A DNA stretch of 36,020 bases from Enhydrobacter sp. GTDB lineage: Bacteria; Pseudomonadota; Alphaproteobacteria; Reyranellales; Reyranellaceae. Position numbers and translations under genes: made by a program. Shown one piece after another: positions 16,259 through 24,328 of this stretch. How positions within the stretch are numbered: the stretch's first letter is position 1; the number at the start of each line of letters is the position of its first letter. The DNA lies in the NCBI GenBank assembly GCA_026126105.1, contig JAHCJV010000058.1, forward strand, positions 1-36,020, given 5' to 3'. A model generated the notes under the pieces. It ran no database searches. It saw nothing but the letters and a program-made list of their open reading frames with translations, and had not been told where the DNA came from.

Positions 16259-17377
16259 TTAGTGATTCTTAGTGGAGTCAGCCGTCGCGCTCCACTCCGT
16301 GACCACGCGCGCCAAGTCGCGGAGGTTCTGGTGCATCTGCTCGAGCGCGAAGCCGATGGCGAAGAAGCGCTCGGCAGCGTCGCCTGGAAGCGTCCGCGTC
16401 AGGCCTTCGGCTCGCACGGCGTCGACCTCCGCATCATAGGCGTCGAGGGCCCGCTCGAACGCCTCTAGGGGCGGCGGTCCCTGGCTGGCAAGCAGCGACG
16501 CGCTGCAGGCGCGCAGATAGGTCGAGGCCGTCAGCGAGATCTCGTCGAGTCGAGGCGACAGCCGCGGGCGCATTGCCTCGGGCAGGGGTGTGTGGGCAGC
16601 CCGTCCGACGATCACCAGGTCATGGCGCAGGCGCAGCAGGGTGCGCCGCAGCGGTCCGGTATCGGCTTCCGACGACAGTCGCGCCCGGCGCTCGCGCTCG
16701 GCTTCGGCGCCGATCGTGTCGAGATCGGCGAGGCCCTGTCCGATGCCGTCCTGCAGACGGTGCAGCTCGTCGTCATCCAGCCCGCGGCGCAAGCCGGCCA
16801 TCAGCGCGACCAGTGCGCGCGCCATCAGGTCGAGAATGCGGGCCGCCGCCTGGCGCATCTGGCGATGCGCGCTCGACGGGAGCACGATGAACGACACCAC
16901 CAGCCCGACAAGCGCTCCCAACGCGACCTCGAGCACGCGATATATTGCCGAGTCGAGGGGGCTGGTGTGGGTGATGCCCGGCAGAAGCAGCACGATGATG
17001 GCGGTGATCGGCACGATGTTCATGCTCGGCCGCACTGCCGCCAGCAAGGCAAGCGGCGCGAGCGCGACCACCAGGACAGCCAGCAACGCCAGCTGTCCTT
17101 CGTGCGGAATGAGGATCGCGACGGCGCCGCCGTACACAGAGCCGCCGATCGTTCCCACCAGATAGTCAGCGGTGGCCTTGAGGGAGCGACCGACGCTCAT
17201 TTGCGTGACGATCACCGCCGTCAGGACCACCCAGAGCGGCAATGGGAGCCCGAGCAACTGGGCGGCAAGAAGGGCCAACACGGCGCCGATGGTGACCCTC
17301 AGGCTGAGCGCCAGATGCACGCGCCGGAAACTCACGCGAGCCCGGAACCACCGCCAAGCGAGCTCAAGTTTCGTCAC
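16259..17377 (-). CDS. FUSC-family membrane protein (aromatic acid exporter-like)
   Basis: A protein of about 372 residues. The N-terminal half holds about six hydrophobic helices, including L-R-V-T-I-G-A-V-L-A-L-L-A and P-L-W-V-V-L-T-A-V-I-V-T-Q, the characteristic FUSC opening. R-V-L-E-V-A-L-G-A-L-V-G-L-V-V-S in the last helix is another family hallmark. The second half is a soluble helical cytoplasmic domain rich in Arg, Ala and Glu. The family includes YccS/AaeB-type efflux proteins. The start is uncertain: no ATG is present, and I favour the GTG at 17377 over a TTG at 17443, though neither has a good ribosome site. It diverges from the small secreted protein gene at 17492. Confidence 0.82.
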   Translation of the reverse strand: MTKLELAWRWFRARVSFRRVHLALSLRVTIGAVLALLAAQLLGLPLPLWVVLTAVIVTQMSVGRSLKATADYLVGTIGGSVYGGAVAILIPHEGQLALLAVLVVALAPLALLAAVRPSMNIVPITAIIVLLLPGITHTSPLDSAIYRVLEVALGALVGLVVSFIVLPSSAHRQMRQAAARILDLMARALVALMAGLRRGLDDDELHRLQDGIGQGLADLDTIGAEAERERRARLSSEADTGPLRRTLLRLRHDLVIVGRAAHTPLPEAMRPRLSPRLDEISLTASTYLRACSASLLASQGPPPLEAFERALDAYDAEVDAVRAEGLTRTLPGDAAERFFAIGFALEQMHQNLRDLARVVTEWSATADSTKNH

Positions 17378-17491
17378 GCAGCACGCAAAGTCTTGAGATT
17401 CCCCATTGGATGCAGCGGTAGGCCTTCCCCCCGTTCTTGGCAACCGAGCGTGCTCCCGGGGCGTTTGTTTGGCAGGAGGCAGGAGGGAAAT

Positions 17492-17872
17492 ATGAGTCGG
17501 ACCGAATTCGTCGCCGCAATCTTGGTGGGCAGCTTGGCCGTGGCTGCAACGGCGTTTGCCGCCCAGCCGGTGTCAGTGTCTCCCCAGGCGCGCGCCGAGA
17601 TGGCGTGCCGCGATCACGGTGTCCAGCCCCGGTCGGCAGCGTGGGAACGCTGCCTTTCGCATGTGACGCGTGCCTACGAGTGGGGCGAGCGGAGTCTGGC
17701 CAAGCAGCTGGCTCGGGCCGCCGGCGACGCACGCGTTTCATGCCTCGAGGAGGGATTCCGGCCCGAGGGGCAAGGCTATGCCACCTGTGTCAACAAAGAG
17801 ATCGAAGCGAACAGCCAGTTGTTGATCCTCGGCGACGACCAGAGCGGGGTGAATGTGGCGGAGGCCAGGTAA
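17492..17872 (+). CDS. Small secreted four-cysteine protein (paralog of 18895-19242)
   Basis: A 126-residue protein with a signal peptide that likely ends at A-F-A, residue 23. The mature part has cysteines at 39, 54, 84 and 99, and segments A-Y-E-W-G-E and G-D-A-R-V-S-C-L. The paralog at 18895 has cysteines at exactly the same four positions and matching A-Y-D-R-G-Q and G-D-A-S-K-A-C-L segments. Two disulfides in an all-helical periplasmic protein are likely. I do not recognise the family. A strong AGGAGG/AGGAGGG site precedes the ATG. It converges on the SRPBCC gene with a 7-base gap. Confidence 0.8.
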   Translation: MSRTEFVAAILVGSLAVAATAFAAQPVSVSPQARAEMACRDHGVQPRSAAWERCLSHVTRAYEWGERSLAKQLARAAGDARVSCLEEGFRPEGQGYATCVNKEIEANSQLLILGDDQSGVNVAEAR

Positions 17873-17879
17873 CCCGTCA

Positions 17880-18407
17880 TCAGCGTGGAATGCCGTTTGC
17901 GTACTCCGCGCTCAACTTCCTGAAGATATCCCAGAAGGCCGGCGGAGCCCGGCCTTCGAGCTTTTCGACCAGCACCGTGAGATGGCAATGCCATCCGACC
18001 GCGTCGCCGTCACGCTCGGCTTCGGTCGGCAGCTTCCGGTGAGTGAGCGTCAACAGCACCTTGCCGTCCTTCGGCGCCAGCTCGAAAACCACCTCTGACC
18101 CACCGCCCCAGGTGAAGGCGAGCCGCCGCGGCGGATCGAACTCGGTAATCGTCTCCTCGCCGCTGTGACCTTCCGCATCCATCGTCGCGTACTGCTCGGG
18201 CGCAGCCGCCTTCTTGGACGACAGGTCGGCATGCTTGAAGCGCAGGAAGACCTTGCCTCCAACCCTCGGTTCGAGAGGGCCGCTCGCCAACCATTCGCCG
18301 CGCTTTTCCGCATCCGTCAGGTAGTTCCAGACCATCTCGATCGGTCCAGGCAACAACCGTTCAAAACGGATCTCGGTGGGCGAGAGCACGCTCGGATACT
18401 CTTTCAT
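17880..18407 (-). CDS. SRPBCC/AHSA1-family protein
   Basis: A 175-residue START-like (SRPBCC) protein of the activator-of-Hsp90-homolog-1 type, with a large ligand-binding cavity. Landmarks are F-E-R-L-L-P-G-P-I-E-M-V-W-N-Y-L-T-D near the N-terminus, E-W-L-A-S-G-P-L, and the strand R-L-A-F-T-W-G-G-G-S-E-V-V-F-E-L. The C-terminal helix begins G-W-H-C-H-L. Its ATG overlaps the TGA of the ArsR gene, a pairing seen in very many bacteria where the regulator controls the SRPBCC protein. Ligand and role are unknown. Confidence 0.9.
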   Translation of the reverse strand: MKEYPSVLSPTEIRFERLLPGPIEMVWNYLTDAEKRGEWLASGPLEPRVGGKVFLRFKHADLSSKKAAAPEQYATMDAEGHSGEETITEFDPPRRLAFTWGGGSEVVFELAPKDGKVLLTLTHRKLPTEAERDGDAVGWHCHLTVLVEKLEGRAPPAFWDIFRKLSAEYANGIPR

Positions 18408-18763
18408 TTCCTGCTCCTTCTTGCGGCATCGCGCGTCAGCGCCCGTTCCAGGTCGTCAAGTCGCATCGACCAGAAGCGCTCGTAGGTGGCGAGCCATCGA
18501 TCGGCCGCCTCGAGAGGTCCGGCTTCGATCCGGCAGCGGTGGGACCGGCCTTCGATCGTGCGGCTGAGGAGGCCCGCCTGCTCGAGCACCTTGACGTGCT
18601 TGGCAGCGGCCGCAAACGACATGGCAAACGGCTCGGCGAGCTCGCTCACGGTACGCGTCCCACCGGCCAACCGGCGCAGCATGGCACGGCGGGTCGAATC
18701 CGACAGTGCGCCGAACACGCGGTCGAGCCCAGCCGACGATTCTTCAACCATGTGGTTGAACAT
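18404..18763 (-). CDS. ArsR-family transcriptional regulator
   Basis: A 119-residue winged-helix repressor. D-R-V-F-G-A-L-S-D-S-T-R-R-A-M-L opens the domain. T-V-S-E-L-A-E-P-F-A-M-S is the start of the recognition unit, A-A-K-H-V-K-V-L-E-Q-A-G-L-L is the recognition helix, and G-R-S-H-R-C-R-I forms the wing. No metal-binding cysteine motif is visible, so it belongs to the non-metal ArsR group that accompanies SRPBCC proteins. Two starts are possible, M-F-N-H-M (18763) or the internal M-V-E-E (18751); related proteins often begin M-F-x-x-M-V. The first operator palindrome overlaps these start codons, so autoregulation is very likely. Confidence 0.92.
   Translation of the reverse strand: MFNHMVEESSAGLDRVFGALSDSTRRAMLRRLAGGTRTVSELAEPFAMSFAAAAKHVKVLEQAGLLSRTIEGRSHRCRIEAGPLEAADRWLATYERFWSMRLDDLERALTRDAARRSRK
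18743..18760. promoter_or_regulatory. Operator palindrome 1 of the ArsR/SRPBCC operon
   Basis: TTCAACCATGTGGTTGAA has two perfect 8-base arms with a 2-base centre. It covers the beginning of the ArsR gene, including the internal ATG. CAACC/GGTTG half-sites are typical for regulators that pair with SRPBCC genes. A second, weaker copy lies exactly 40 bases away, centre to centre. Confidence 0.7.
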
Positions 18764-18782
18764 ACAGTTAGTCGGCACGACG

Positions 18783-18800
18783 CTCAACCATTTAGTTGAA
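18783..18800. promoter_or_regulatory. Operator palindrome 2 of the ArsR/SRPBCC operon
   Basis: CTCAACCATTTAGTTGAA matches palindrome 1 at 15 of 18 positions and keeps the TCAAC/GTTGA half-sites. It lies upstream of the ArsR start. The 40-base centre-to-centre distance puts the two sites on about the same helix face, compatible with two cooperating dimers. It is also about 95 bases upstream of the divergent secreted protein gene at 18895. Confidence 0.6.
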
Positions 18801-18894
18801 CGTCTTCCCGACCTTTTACGCGATCGCAACTGATCGCGACAGAAGGGCGTTCCTTGGACACAGGACGCACAGACCCTTGCGCGAGGAGGACCGA

Positions 18895-19242
18895 ATGTCC
18901 CGTTTGAATATCATCGTGATCGCAGCTGGCGCCTTTGCCTCCGTTGCGGTCCTGTCGCCAACGCCGCGTGCTCAATCGGGCGACGCGCTCGCCCATGCAG
19001 AGAGTGTATGTCTCGATGCCGGTATCGGACCGCACTCAGTACCATTCGAGGCCTGTGTGACGCGCGCGGCGCAAGCCTATGATCGCGGCCAGCCCTATCG
19101 AGCTGCCGCCGAGGCCCGCACCATCGGCGATGCCAGCAAGGCGTGTCTCGCCAACGATGTCGAGCCCATGACACAGGAGTATCGCCAGTGCATGGTAGAC
19201 GAGAGCACCACGACCACCGCCTATCGCTACGCGGCGCGGTAA
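18895..19242 (+). CDS. Small secreted four-cysteine protein (paralog of 17492-17872)
   Basis: A 115-residue protein with a signal peptide (hydrophobic residues 5-20, likely cut near T-P-R-A). The cysteines are at 39, 54, 84 and 99, the same numbering as in the paralog at 17492. Shared segments are C-x-D-x-G-x-x-P-x-S, the A-Y-x-x-G stretch, G-D-A and the final Y-x-x-C. A GCGAGGAGG site precedes the ATG. It is divergent from the ArsR gene and may share its operator region. An intrinsic terminator follows 35 bases after the stop. Family unknown. Confidence 0.8.
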   Translation: MSRLNIIVIAAGAFASVAVLSPTPRAQSGDALAHAESVCLDAGIGPHSVPFEACVTRAAQAYDRGQPYRAAAEARTIGDASKACLANDVEPMTQEYRQCMVDESTTTTAYRYAAR

Positions 19243-19276
19243 GGCTACATCAACGACCGCAGAGCGGCGAGATCGG

Positions 19277-19307
19277 GCCGGCCGGGCAGTTGCCCTGCCG
19301 GCTTTTT
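19277..19307 (+). terminator. Rho-independent terminator
   Basis: Arms 19277-19288 and 19291-19302 pair over 12 positions with one mismatch around a 2-base loop, and five T residues follow directly. It lies just after the secreted protein gene and isolates it from the hydrolase gene at 19325. Confidence 0.8.
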
Positions 19308-19324
19308 CGTGGACTCAATCGACC

Positions 19325-20455
19325 ATGGATCCCCTGCCCGCTACCGTTCTCCCAGCCGGCGTCCGCGCCCGCATTCTGCCGGACATCAACGGCCTCGCTA
19401 TCCACGTGCTCGAAGCCGGCCATGAAACGCCCGGGCGCCCAGCTGTCCTGCTGCTGCACGGTTTTCCCGAGCTCGCCTACAGCTGGCGCAAGGTCATGCC
19501 GGCATTGGCCGCCGCCGGCTACCACGCGATCGCGCCCGACCAGCGCGGCTACGGCCGCACGACCGGGTGGGATGCCGATTACGACGGCGATCTCACCGGC
19601 TTCCGCTTCATGAACCTGCTGCGCGACGCGATCGGCGTCCTGTTCGCCTGCGGCCATCGCACAGCCGAGGCCGTTGTGGGCCATGATTTCGGTGCCTCGG
19701 TCGCAGCCTACGCCGCCCTGGTGCGGCCCGACATCTTCACCCGCATGGTGCTCATGAGCGCGCCGTTCTCGGGTCCGCCATCTGTACCCTTCGGGCCACC
19801 CGCCGCAAAGGCGCCCGACATCCACGCCGCGCTCGCAGCGCTTCCAAGACCACGCAAGCATTACCAGTGGTACTACTCGGCCCGTCCCGCCAACGAGAAC
19901 ATGTGGCATGCCAAGCAGGGCGTGCACGATTTCCTGCGCGCCTACTACCACCACAAGAGCGCCGACTGGAAAGCCAACAAGCCTTTCGAGCTCACGGGCT
20001 GGACGGCCAACGAACTCGCCAAGATGCCGACCTACTACATCATGGATCTCGCCGAGGGCATGGCCGAGACGGTGGCCAAGGAGATGCCGTCAGCCGCGGA
20101 GATCGCGAGCAACAAGTGGCTGCCCGATTCAGAACTCAAGGTCTATAGTGAGGAATATGCGCGCACCGGCTTTCAGGGCGGCCTCAACTGGTACCGGGTG
20201 CGCACCGGCGGCAAGGTGAGCGGCGAACTCGAGGTCTTCACCGGACGTACCGTCGACGTGCCCTCGACCTTCATCTCCGGCCGCAGCGACTGGGGCATCT
20301 ACCAGACGCCGGGCGCGATCGAACGCATGCAGACGGTCGCCTGCACGAAGATGAAGGAGATCCATCTCATCGAAGGTGCCGGCCACTGGGTGCAGCAGGA
20401 GCAGCCCAACGAGGTCAACCGGCTGCTGCTGCAGTTCCTCAAGACCCCGGCTTGA
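19325..20455 (+). CDS. Epoxide hydrolase-like alpha/beta hydrolase
   Basis: A 376-residue hydrolase. H-G-F-P-E (45-49) is the oxyanion motif typical of epoxide hydrolases and haloalkane dehalogenases. D-Q-R-G-Y-G-R follows. The nucleophile is Asp121 in V-G-H-D-F-G-A-S rather than serine, which points to the epoxide hydrolase or dehalogenase chemistry of a covalent ester on aspartate. The catalytic histidine is His354 in G-A-G-H-W-V-Q-Q-E-Q-P. A long cap domain occupies about residues 150-290, explaining the length. The gene overlaps the 3' end of the convergent M28 peptidase gene by 17 bases. Confidence 0.88.
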   Translation: MDPLPATVLPAGVRARILPDINGLAIHVLEAGHETPGRPAVLLLHGFPELAYSWRKVMPALAAAGYHAIAPDQRGYGRTTGWDADYDGDLTGFRFMNLLRDAIGVLFACGHRTAEAVVGHDFGASVAAYAALVRPDIFTRMVLMSAPFSGPPSVPFGPPAAKAPDIHAALAALPRPRKHYQWYYSARPANENMWHAKQGVHDFLRAYYHHKSADWKANKPFELTGWTANELAKMPTYYIMDLAEGMAETVAKEMPSAAEIASNKWLPDSELKVYSEEYARTGFQGGLNWYRVRTGGKVSGELEVFTGRTVDVPSTFISGRSDWGIYQTPGAIERMQTVACTKMKEIHLIEGAGHWVQQEQPNEVNRLLLQFLKTPA

Positions 20456-21734
20456 GCCTCCAGGCCGCAGCTTCCGCCGGATCGGCATTGCAGGCGGCGG
20501 CCACTAGGGCTGCGGTCAGCAGGGTCGCCTGGCGCAGCTCGCTTTGCGCCACCTTGTCCCGCGTGTCTGCAGGCGTCAGCACCACGCGCAGATGGGCGTT
20601 TGGGTCGTCGAAGCCCGCGACCAGACGGATCGCCGGAATGCCGCCGGCGGCGAAGTTGGCATGGTCGGAATTGGTCATCAGCGGCCGCACCGTGCGCAGC
20701 GACTGGCCGTTCTCCGCCGCCACCCGCAACAGGAATGGCTCGACGCCAGGATATCCGCTGGTCAACGCCGCGAGATTTGGGCTGCCTGCAACCGAGTCGA
20801 GGTTGATGTTGAGGGCGATCTTGTCGCGCTCCGCGCCGCCGAGGCTTTGGACATATTGCGCCGAGCCCGTCAGTGCCCATTCCTCGACGCTGAAGAACAT
20901 CACCCGCAGTCCGCGCCGCCATGTTGCCGCTTCGGACGATAGAGCGCGCGTCACGGCCAGCACGACGGCCAGGCCGGTACCGTTGTCCATCGCCGACTCG
21001 GCAAGGTCGTGGCCGTCGACATGTGCCGACAGCACCACCCATTCGTCGGTCGTGCCGGGATAATCGTAGACCAGCGTCTCCGTCTCCGCCGGGGCCTCGT
21101 CCGTCTCGATTGTCATAGTGACGGACGGCCAGCCATCGGCACGGCGCGCCAGCCGTGCCGCCGTCTCGGGCGAGATGCCGAGCGCCGGGATACCATCGCC
21201 GCTTTCACGTCCGGACGAGCCCGCCACGACATGACCCGACAGCGGGCCGCCGATCAGGAAGCCTACCGCGCCGTTGGCCCGCGCCATGTCGTACTTGCGC
21301 CGGCGGTGGACCGTGCCGGCGGCGAACATCAGCTCGTGACGCACGAGCACGATGCGGCCCTCGATCTCGCCCGCGTGCTCCGCAAACTCCTCCGGCGTGC
21401 CGCGACCGAGATCGATAACCTCGGCGGTGAGGCCGTCCTGCGCGGTGGCGATCGTGCGGACCAGCGGATGACAAGGCGCCATCGTGCCATCGGGCAGGCG
21501 CAAGGTGGCGCGCTTTGCCTGCCATCCGTTGTACGGCACCGGGATGGAACGCCCTGAGTTGGCGGGGGACGCTGCACGCACGCGCTCTCGCAGAAGGGCA
21601 AAGGCCTTCTTCTCGCTCCCAGTCCCCGCGAGGCGGCCGCCGCAATCGCATATGTCGTAGAAGTCGCGCCACAAAGCGGGGTCCGCGGCGAGCCGTGCCG
21701 CAAGCGCCGGTGCCAGTCGAAGGGCATCGTTCAT
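20439..21734 (-). CDS. M28-family zinc peptidase
   Basis: A 431-residue protein with a PA-domain-like insertion in its first half and an M28 catalytic domain in the second. The metal ligands appear in order: S-A-H-V-D-G-H-D, M-D-N-G-T-G, S-V-E-E-W, L-D-S-V-A-G and S-D-H-A-N-F. This is the full co-catalytic two-zinc set of aminopeptidase/carboxypeptidase-type M28 enzymes. There is no signal peptide, so it is probably cytoplasmic. The ATG overlaps the stop of the LysR gene (ATGA), placing it under the same transcript. It may act on a dipeptide or acyl-amino acid imported by the divergent ABC transporter. Confidence 0.9.
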   Translation of the reverse strand: MNDALRLAPALAARLAADPALWRDFYDICDCGGRLAGTGSEKKAFALLRERVRAASPANSGRSIPVPYNGWQAKRATLRLPDGTMAPCHPLVRTIATAQDGLTAEVIDLGRGTPEEFAEHAGEIEGRIVLVRHELMFAAGTVHRRRKYDMARANGAVGFLIGGPLSGHVVAGSSGRESGDGIPALGISPETAARLARRADGWPSVTMTIETDEAPAETETLVYDYPGTTDEWVVLSAHVDGHDLAESAMDNGTGLAVVLAVTRALSSEAATWRRGLRVMFFSVEEWALTGSAQYVQSLGGAERDKIALNINLDSVAGSPNLAALTSGYPGVEPFLLRVAAENGQSLRTVRPLMTNSDHANFAAGGIPAIRLVAGFDDPNAHLRVVLTPADTRDKVAQSELRQATLLTAALVAAACNADPAEAAAWRLKPGS

Positions 21735-22615
21735 CGCGGGCTCCCGAGCTTCGAGTCGAGCAATTCGAGGAAGGCGGCTGCCAGCACCGACGGCTCACGA
21801 TCGCGGCGGTGGAAAACGCCGATGTCATAAGTGACGGCTGGTTCGAACTGCCGCGTCACCAGACCGAGCGAAGAGAAGCTCTGCGCCGACAAAGGATCGA
21901 CCAGCGACCAACCGGTGCCGGCAGCGACCAGGGCGCAGCAGCTCGCGAAGAACTCGGCCTCCACCACGGCGTTGATGTGCGCGCCGGCCGCGGCGAAGGT
22001 ACCGTAAACCCGGCTCAGCATCTGCGGCGAGCGCGCCGGCGCCACCATCGGCTGCCCGGAGAGAAGCGCCGGCGTCAGCAGCTTGCGGGACGCCAGCGGG
22101 TGCCGCGGCGGCAGGATCGCGACGCAGCGCATCTGGTAGCGCACCAGCCGCACATCGGTCTCGTCGACCGGCAGTTCGGCGATGCCGAGTTCATAGGCTT
22201 CCGTCGGCAGGAGCTGGCTCACCACGTCGGAGTGGCGCGAGATCATCCGGACCGACACGCCCGGCCGTTGCGCGACGAAATCGGCGACCAGCGCGGGCAG
22301 CAGCGAGATCGCCGCCGCGGGGTGGCTGGCGATCACCAATCGCCCGGACTGGCCCTCGCGAATCTGCGCCGTTGTCGCTGCCAGGCGATCGACCTCGCCC
22401 AGCACGCGGGTTGCTTCGGCATAGAACAGCATGCCTTCCGGCGTGGGCTTGAGCCGTCCGCCGGCTCTCTCGAACAGAGGAAAGCCGACGCTTTCCTCGA
22501 GCTTGGCGATCTGTCCGGATACTGCTGGCTGTGTGATGCCCATGGCCTGCGCGGCAGCCGTGACCGAGCGGGTGTCGACGACCGCCCGGAAGGCTTCGAG
22601 GAGCTTTACATCCAT
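21731..22615 (-). CDS. LysR-family transcriptional regulator
   Basis: A 294-residue LysR-type regulator. The N-terminal helix-turn-helix is S-V-T-A-A-A-Q-A-M-G-I-T-Q-P-A-V-S, followed by L-E-E-S-V-G-F-P-L-F-E-R. The C-terminal part is the periplasmic-binding-protein-like co-inducer domain (G-R-L-V-I-A-S-H-P opens it). It is divergent from the amino acid ABC operon and cotranscribed with the M28 peptidase. A textbook LysR box lies six bases upstream of its start. Control of the divergent six-gene operon is the natural inference. Confidence 0.94.
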   Translation of the reverse strand: MDVKLLEAFRAVVDTRSVTAAAQAMGITQPAVSGQIAKLEESVGFPLFERAGGRLKPTPEGMLFYAEATRVLGEVDRLAATTAQIREGQSGRLVIASHPAAAISLLPALVADFVAQRPGVSVRMISRHSDVVSQLLPTEAYELGIAELPVDETDVRLVRYQMRCVAILPPRHPLASRKLLTPALLSGQPMVAPARSPQMLSRVYGTFAAAGAHINAVVEAEFFASCCALVAAGTGWSLVDPLSAQSFSSLGLVTRQFEPAVTYDIGVFHRRDREPSVLAAAFLELLDSKLGSPR

Positions 22616-22620
22616 ATACT

Positions 22621-22635
22621 ATAAGCACTCCTTAT
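22621..22635. promoter_or_regulatory. LysR-type box ATAAG-N5-CTTAT
   Basis: ATAAGCACTCCTTAT is a perfect 5-base inverted repeat around CACTC and contains the T-N11-A pattern of LysR recognition sites. It lies five bases upstream of the LysR ATG and about 97 bases upstream of the ABC ATPase start, the expected place for a shared autoregulatory and activation site. Confidence 0.65.
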
Positions 22636-22731
22636 TGCCCCTCAATAGCGCACCTGCAGCGCTGGATGCAAAGAGGCAACCATGAATTCCGGCACTTGGC
22701 GAGCGGCATAGGAATTGCTTATGGTCTCCCC

Positions 22732-23490
22732 ATGGCGGGCACACCGATAATCGTGGCGGACGCAGTGTCGAAGAAATTCGGCGATCACCAGGTGCTGACC
22801 CGCGTCACGCTGCCTGTGATGGAGCGCGACGTCGTCTGTGTCGTGGGCCCAAGTGGCTCGGGAAAGACCACCCTGCTGCGTTGTCTCGCCCTGCTCGAAA
22901 CGCCGAGCGAGGGTCGCGTCGTGATGCAGGGAACCGCCATCTCGACACCGGGGCAGGAGAAACCGGTCAAGGCAGCCGCCCGCGCGGTGCGTTCCGACAT
23001 CGGCATGGTGTTCCAGCATTTCAATCTCTGGCCGCACATGACGGTTCTGGAGAACCTGATCGAGGCGCCGATCCGGGTGAAGAAGCTGCCGAAGGACCAG
23101 GCCGTCGCGATCGCCGAAAGGCTGCTCGCGAAGGTCGACCTGTCGGAAAAGCGCGACGCCTATCCGGCGCGGCTGTCGGGCGGCCAGCAGCAGCGGGTCG
23201 CCATCGCCCGCGCGCTCGCCATGTCGCCCAAGGTGCTGCTGTTCGACGAGGCGACCAGCGCGCTCGACCCGGAGCTGCGCCGCGAGGTGCTGCTCGTCAT
23301 GCGCCAGCTCGCGCAGGAAGGCATGACGATGCTGGTGGTGACGCACGAGATGAATTTCGCACGCCATGTCGGCACGCGTACGGCGTTCATGGATCGCGGC
23401 GAGATCGTCGAGGAGGCGCCGGGTGCCGCCTTCTTCGATGCACCGAAGACGGAGCGTGCACAGCGATTTCTGCAGCAGTTCGAGGAATAG
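22732..23490 (+). CDS. Polar amino acid ABC transporter ATP-binding protein (GlnQ-like)
   Basis: A 252-residue importer ATPase of the GlnQ/HisP class. Motifs: Walker A G-P-S-G-S-G-K-T-T, Q-loop V-F-Q-H-F-N-L-W-P-H, signature L-S-G-G-Q-Q-Q-R-V-A-I-A-R-A-L, Walker B V-L-L-F-D-E-A-T-S-A-L-D-P-E, and switch V-V-T-H-E-M-N-F-A. The combination F-N-L-W-P-H and E-M-x-F-A is typical of amino acid importers. The ATG at 22732 fits family length; an in-frame ATG at 22666 would add 22 atypical residues. It is the first gene of the operon. Confidence 0.94.
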   Translation: MAGTPIIVADAVSKKFGDHQVLTRVTLPVMERDVVCVVGPSGSGKTTLLRCLALLETPSEGRVVMQGTAISTPGQEKPVKAAARAVRSDIGMVFQHFNLWPHMTVLENLIEAPIRVKKLPKDQAVAIAERLLAKVDLSEKRDAYPARLSGGQQQRVAIARALAMSPKVLLFDEATSALDPELRREVLLVMRQLAQEGMTMLVVTHEMNFARHVGTRTAFMDRGEIVEEAPGAAFFDAPKTERAQRFLQQFEE

Positions 23491-23505
23491 AAGGGAGATA
23501 ATGTC

Positions 23506-24309
23506 ATGAGGCTGAAGGCAATTTTCGCAGCGTTCGCCGTGGCGTGCTTTGTGGCGGCGGCGGCGATTCCGGTCGAGGCACAACAGACGCAATCGCGCCT
23601 GTTCGAGGTCACCAAGAGCAAGAAACTGCGGGTTTGCCAGTATCCGCTCTACTACTCGATCTCGTTCCGCAATCCCAAGACGGGCAAGATCGAAGGCATC
23701 GATGCCGACTTGGCCGAAGAGCTGGCAAAGGAACTCGATGCCAAGCTCGAGATCGTCGAGTCGAGCTTCGGCAGCTTCATCGCCGACCTGCAGGCCAACA
23801 AGTGCGAGATCGGTATGTTCGGCGTCGGCGCGACCCTGAAGCGCGCGCAGGCGGTGGAATTCTCGCGTCCGTACCTGCTCACCAACATCTATGCCGTCAC
23901 GCGCAAGGACAGCAAGATCAAGAAGTGGGCCGATATCGACCAGAAGGGAGTCAAAGCCGCAGTCTCGCTCGGCAGCTACATCGAACCCTTCATGAAGGGC
24001 TACCTGAAAAACGCCGAGGTGGTGTCGGTGGCGCCGCCCAACACCCGCGAAGCCGAGCTGGTGGCCCAGCGGGTCGACGTGATCATGACCGACTTCCCGA
24101 CCGCCATCAAAGTCACCGACGAGTTCGACTGGGCAACCTACATCCTGCCCGAGGAGAAGCTCGCCATCACGCCCTACGCCTACGTCGTGCCGCAGGGGGA
24201 CCAGATCTGGCTGAACTACATCAACCTGTTCGTCGATACCATCAAGCTCGACGGCCGGCTGATGAAGTACGCCAAGAAGCACAAGCTCGATCCGATCGTC
24301 GCGCAATAG
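23506..24309 (+). CDS. Amino acid ABC transporter substrate-binding protein
   Basis: A 267-residue periplasmic binding protein of family 3. A signal peptide ends near V-E-A, residue 25. The mature domain has L-R-V-C-Q-Y-P-L-Y, where most members have an acidic or Gly residue rather than this aromatic set. It also has G-I-D-A-D-L-A-E-E-L-A-K-E-L, the canonical F-D-x-D-L-A segment in slightly altered form, and E-F-S-R-P-Y-L. The usual arginine for carboxylate binding is not obvious in the T-x-x-R-x region (T-L-K-R-A-Q is present). It lies 15 bases after the ATPase gene. The ligand may not be a plain alpha-amino acid. Confidence 0.9.
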   Translation: MRLKAIFAAFAVACFVAAAAIPVEAQQTQSRLFEVTKSKKLRVCQYPLYYSISFRNPKTGKIEGIDADLAEELAKELDAKLEIVESSFGSFIADLQANKCEIGMFGVGATLKRAQAVEFSRPYLLTNIYAVTRKDSKIKKWADIDQKGVKAAVSLGSYIEPFMKGYLKNAEVVSVAPPNTREAELVAQRVDVIMTDFPTAIKVTDEFDWATYILPEEKLAITPYAYVVPQGDQIWLNYINLFVDTIKLDGRLMKYAKKHKLDPIVAQ

Positions 24310-24328
24310 TCTTCTGATCGCGGACGAC

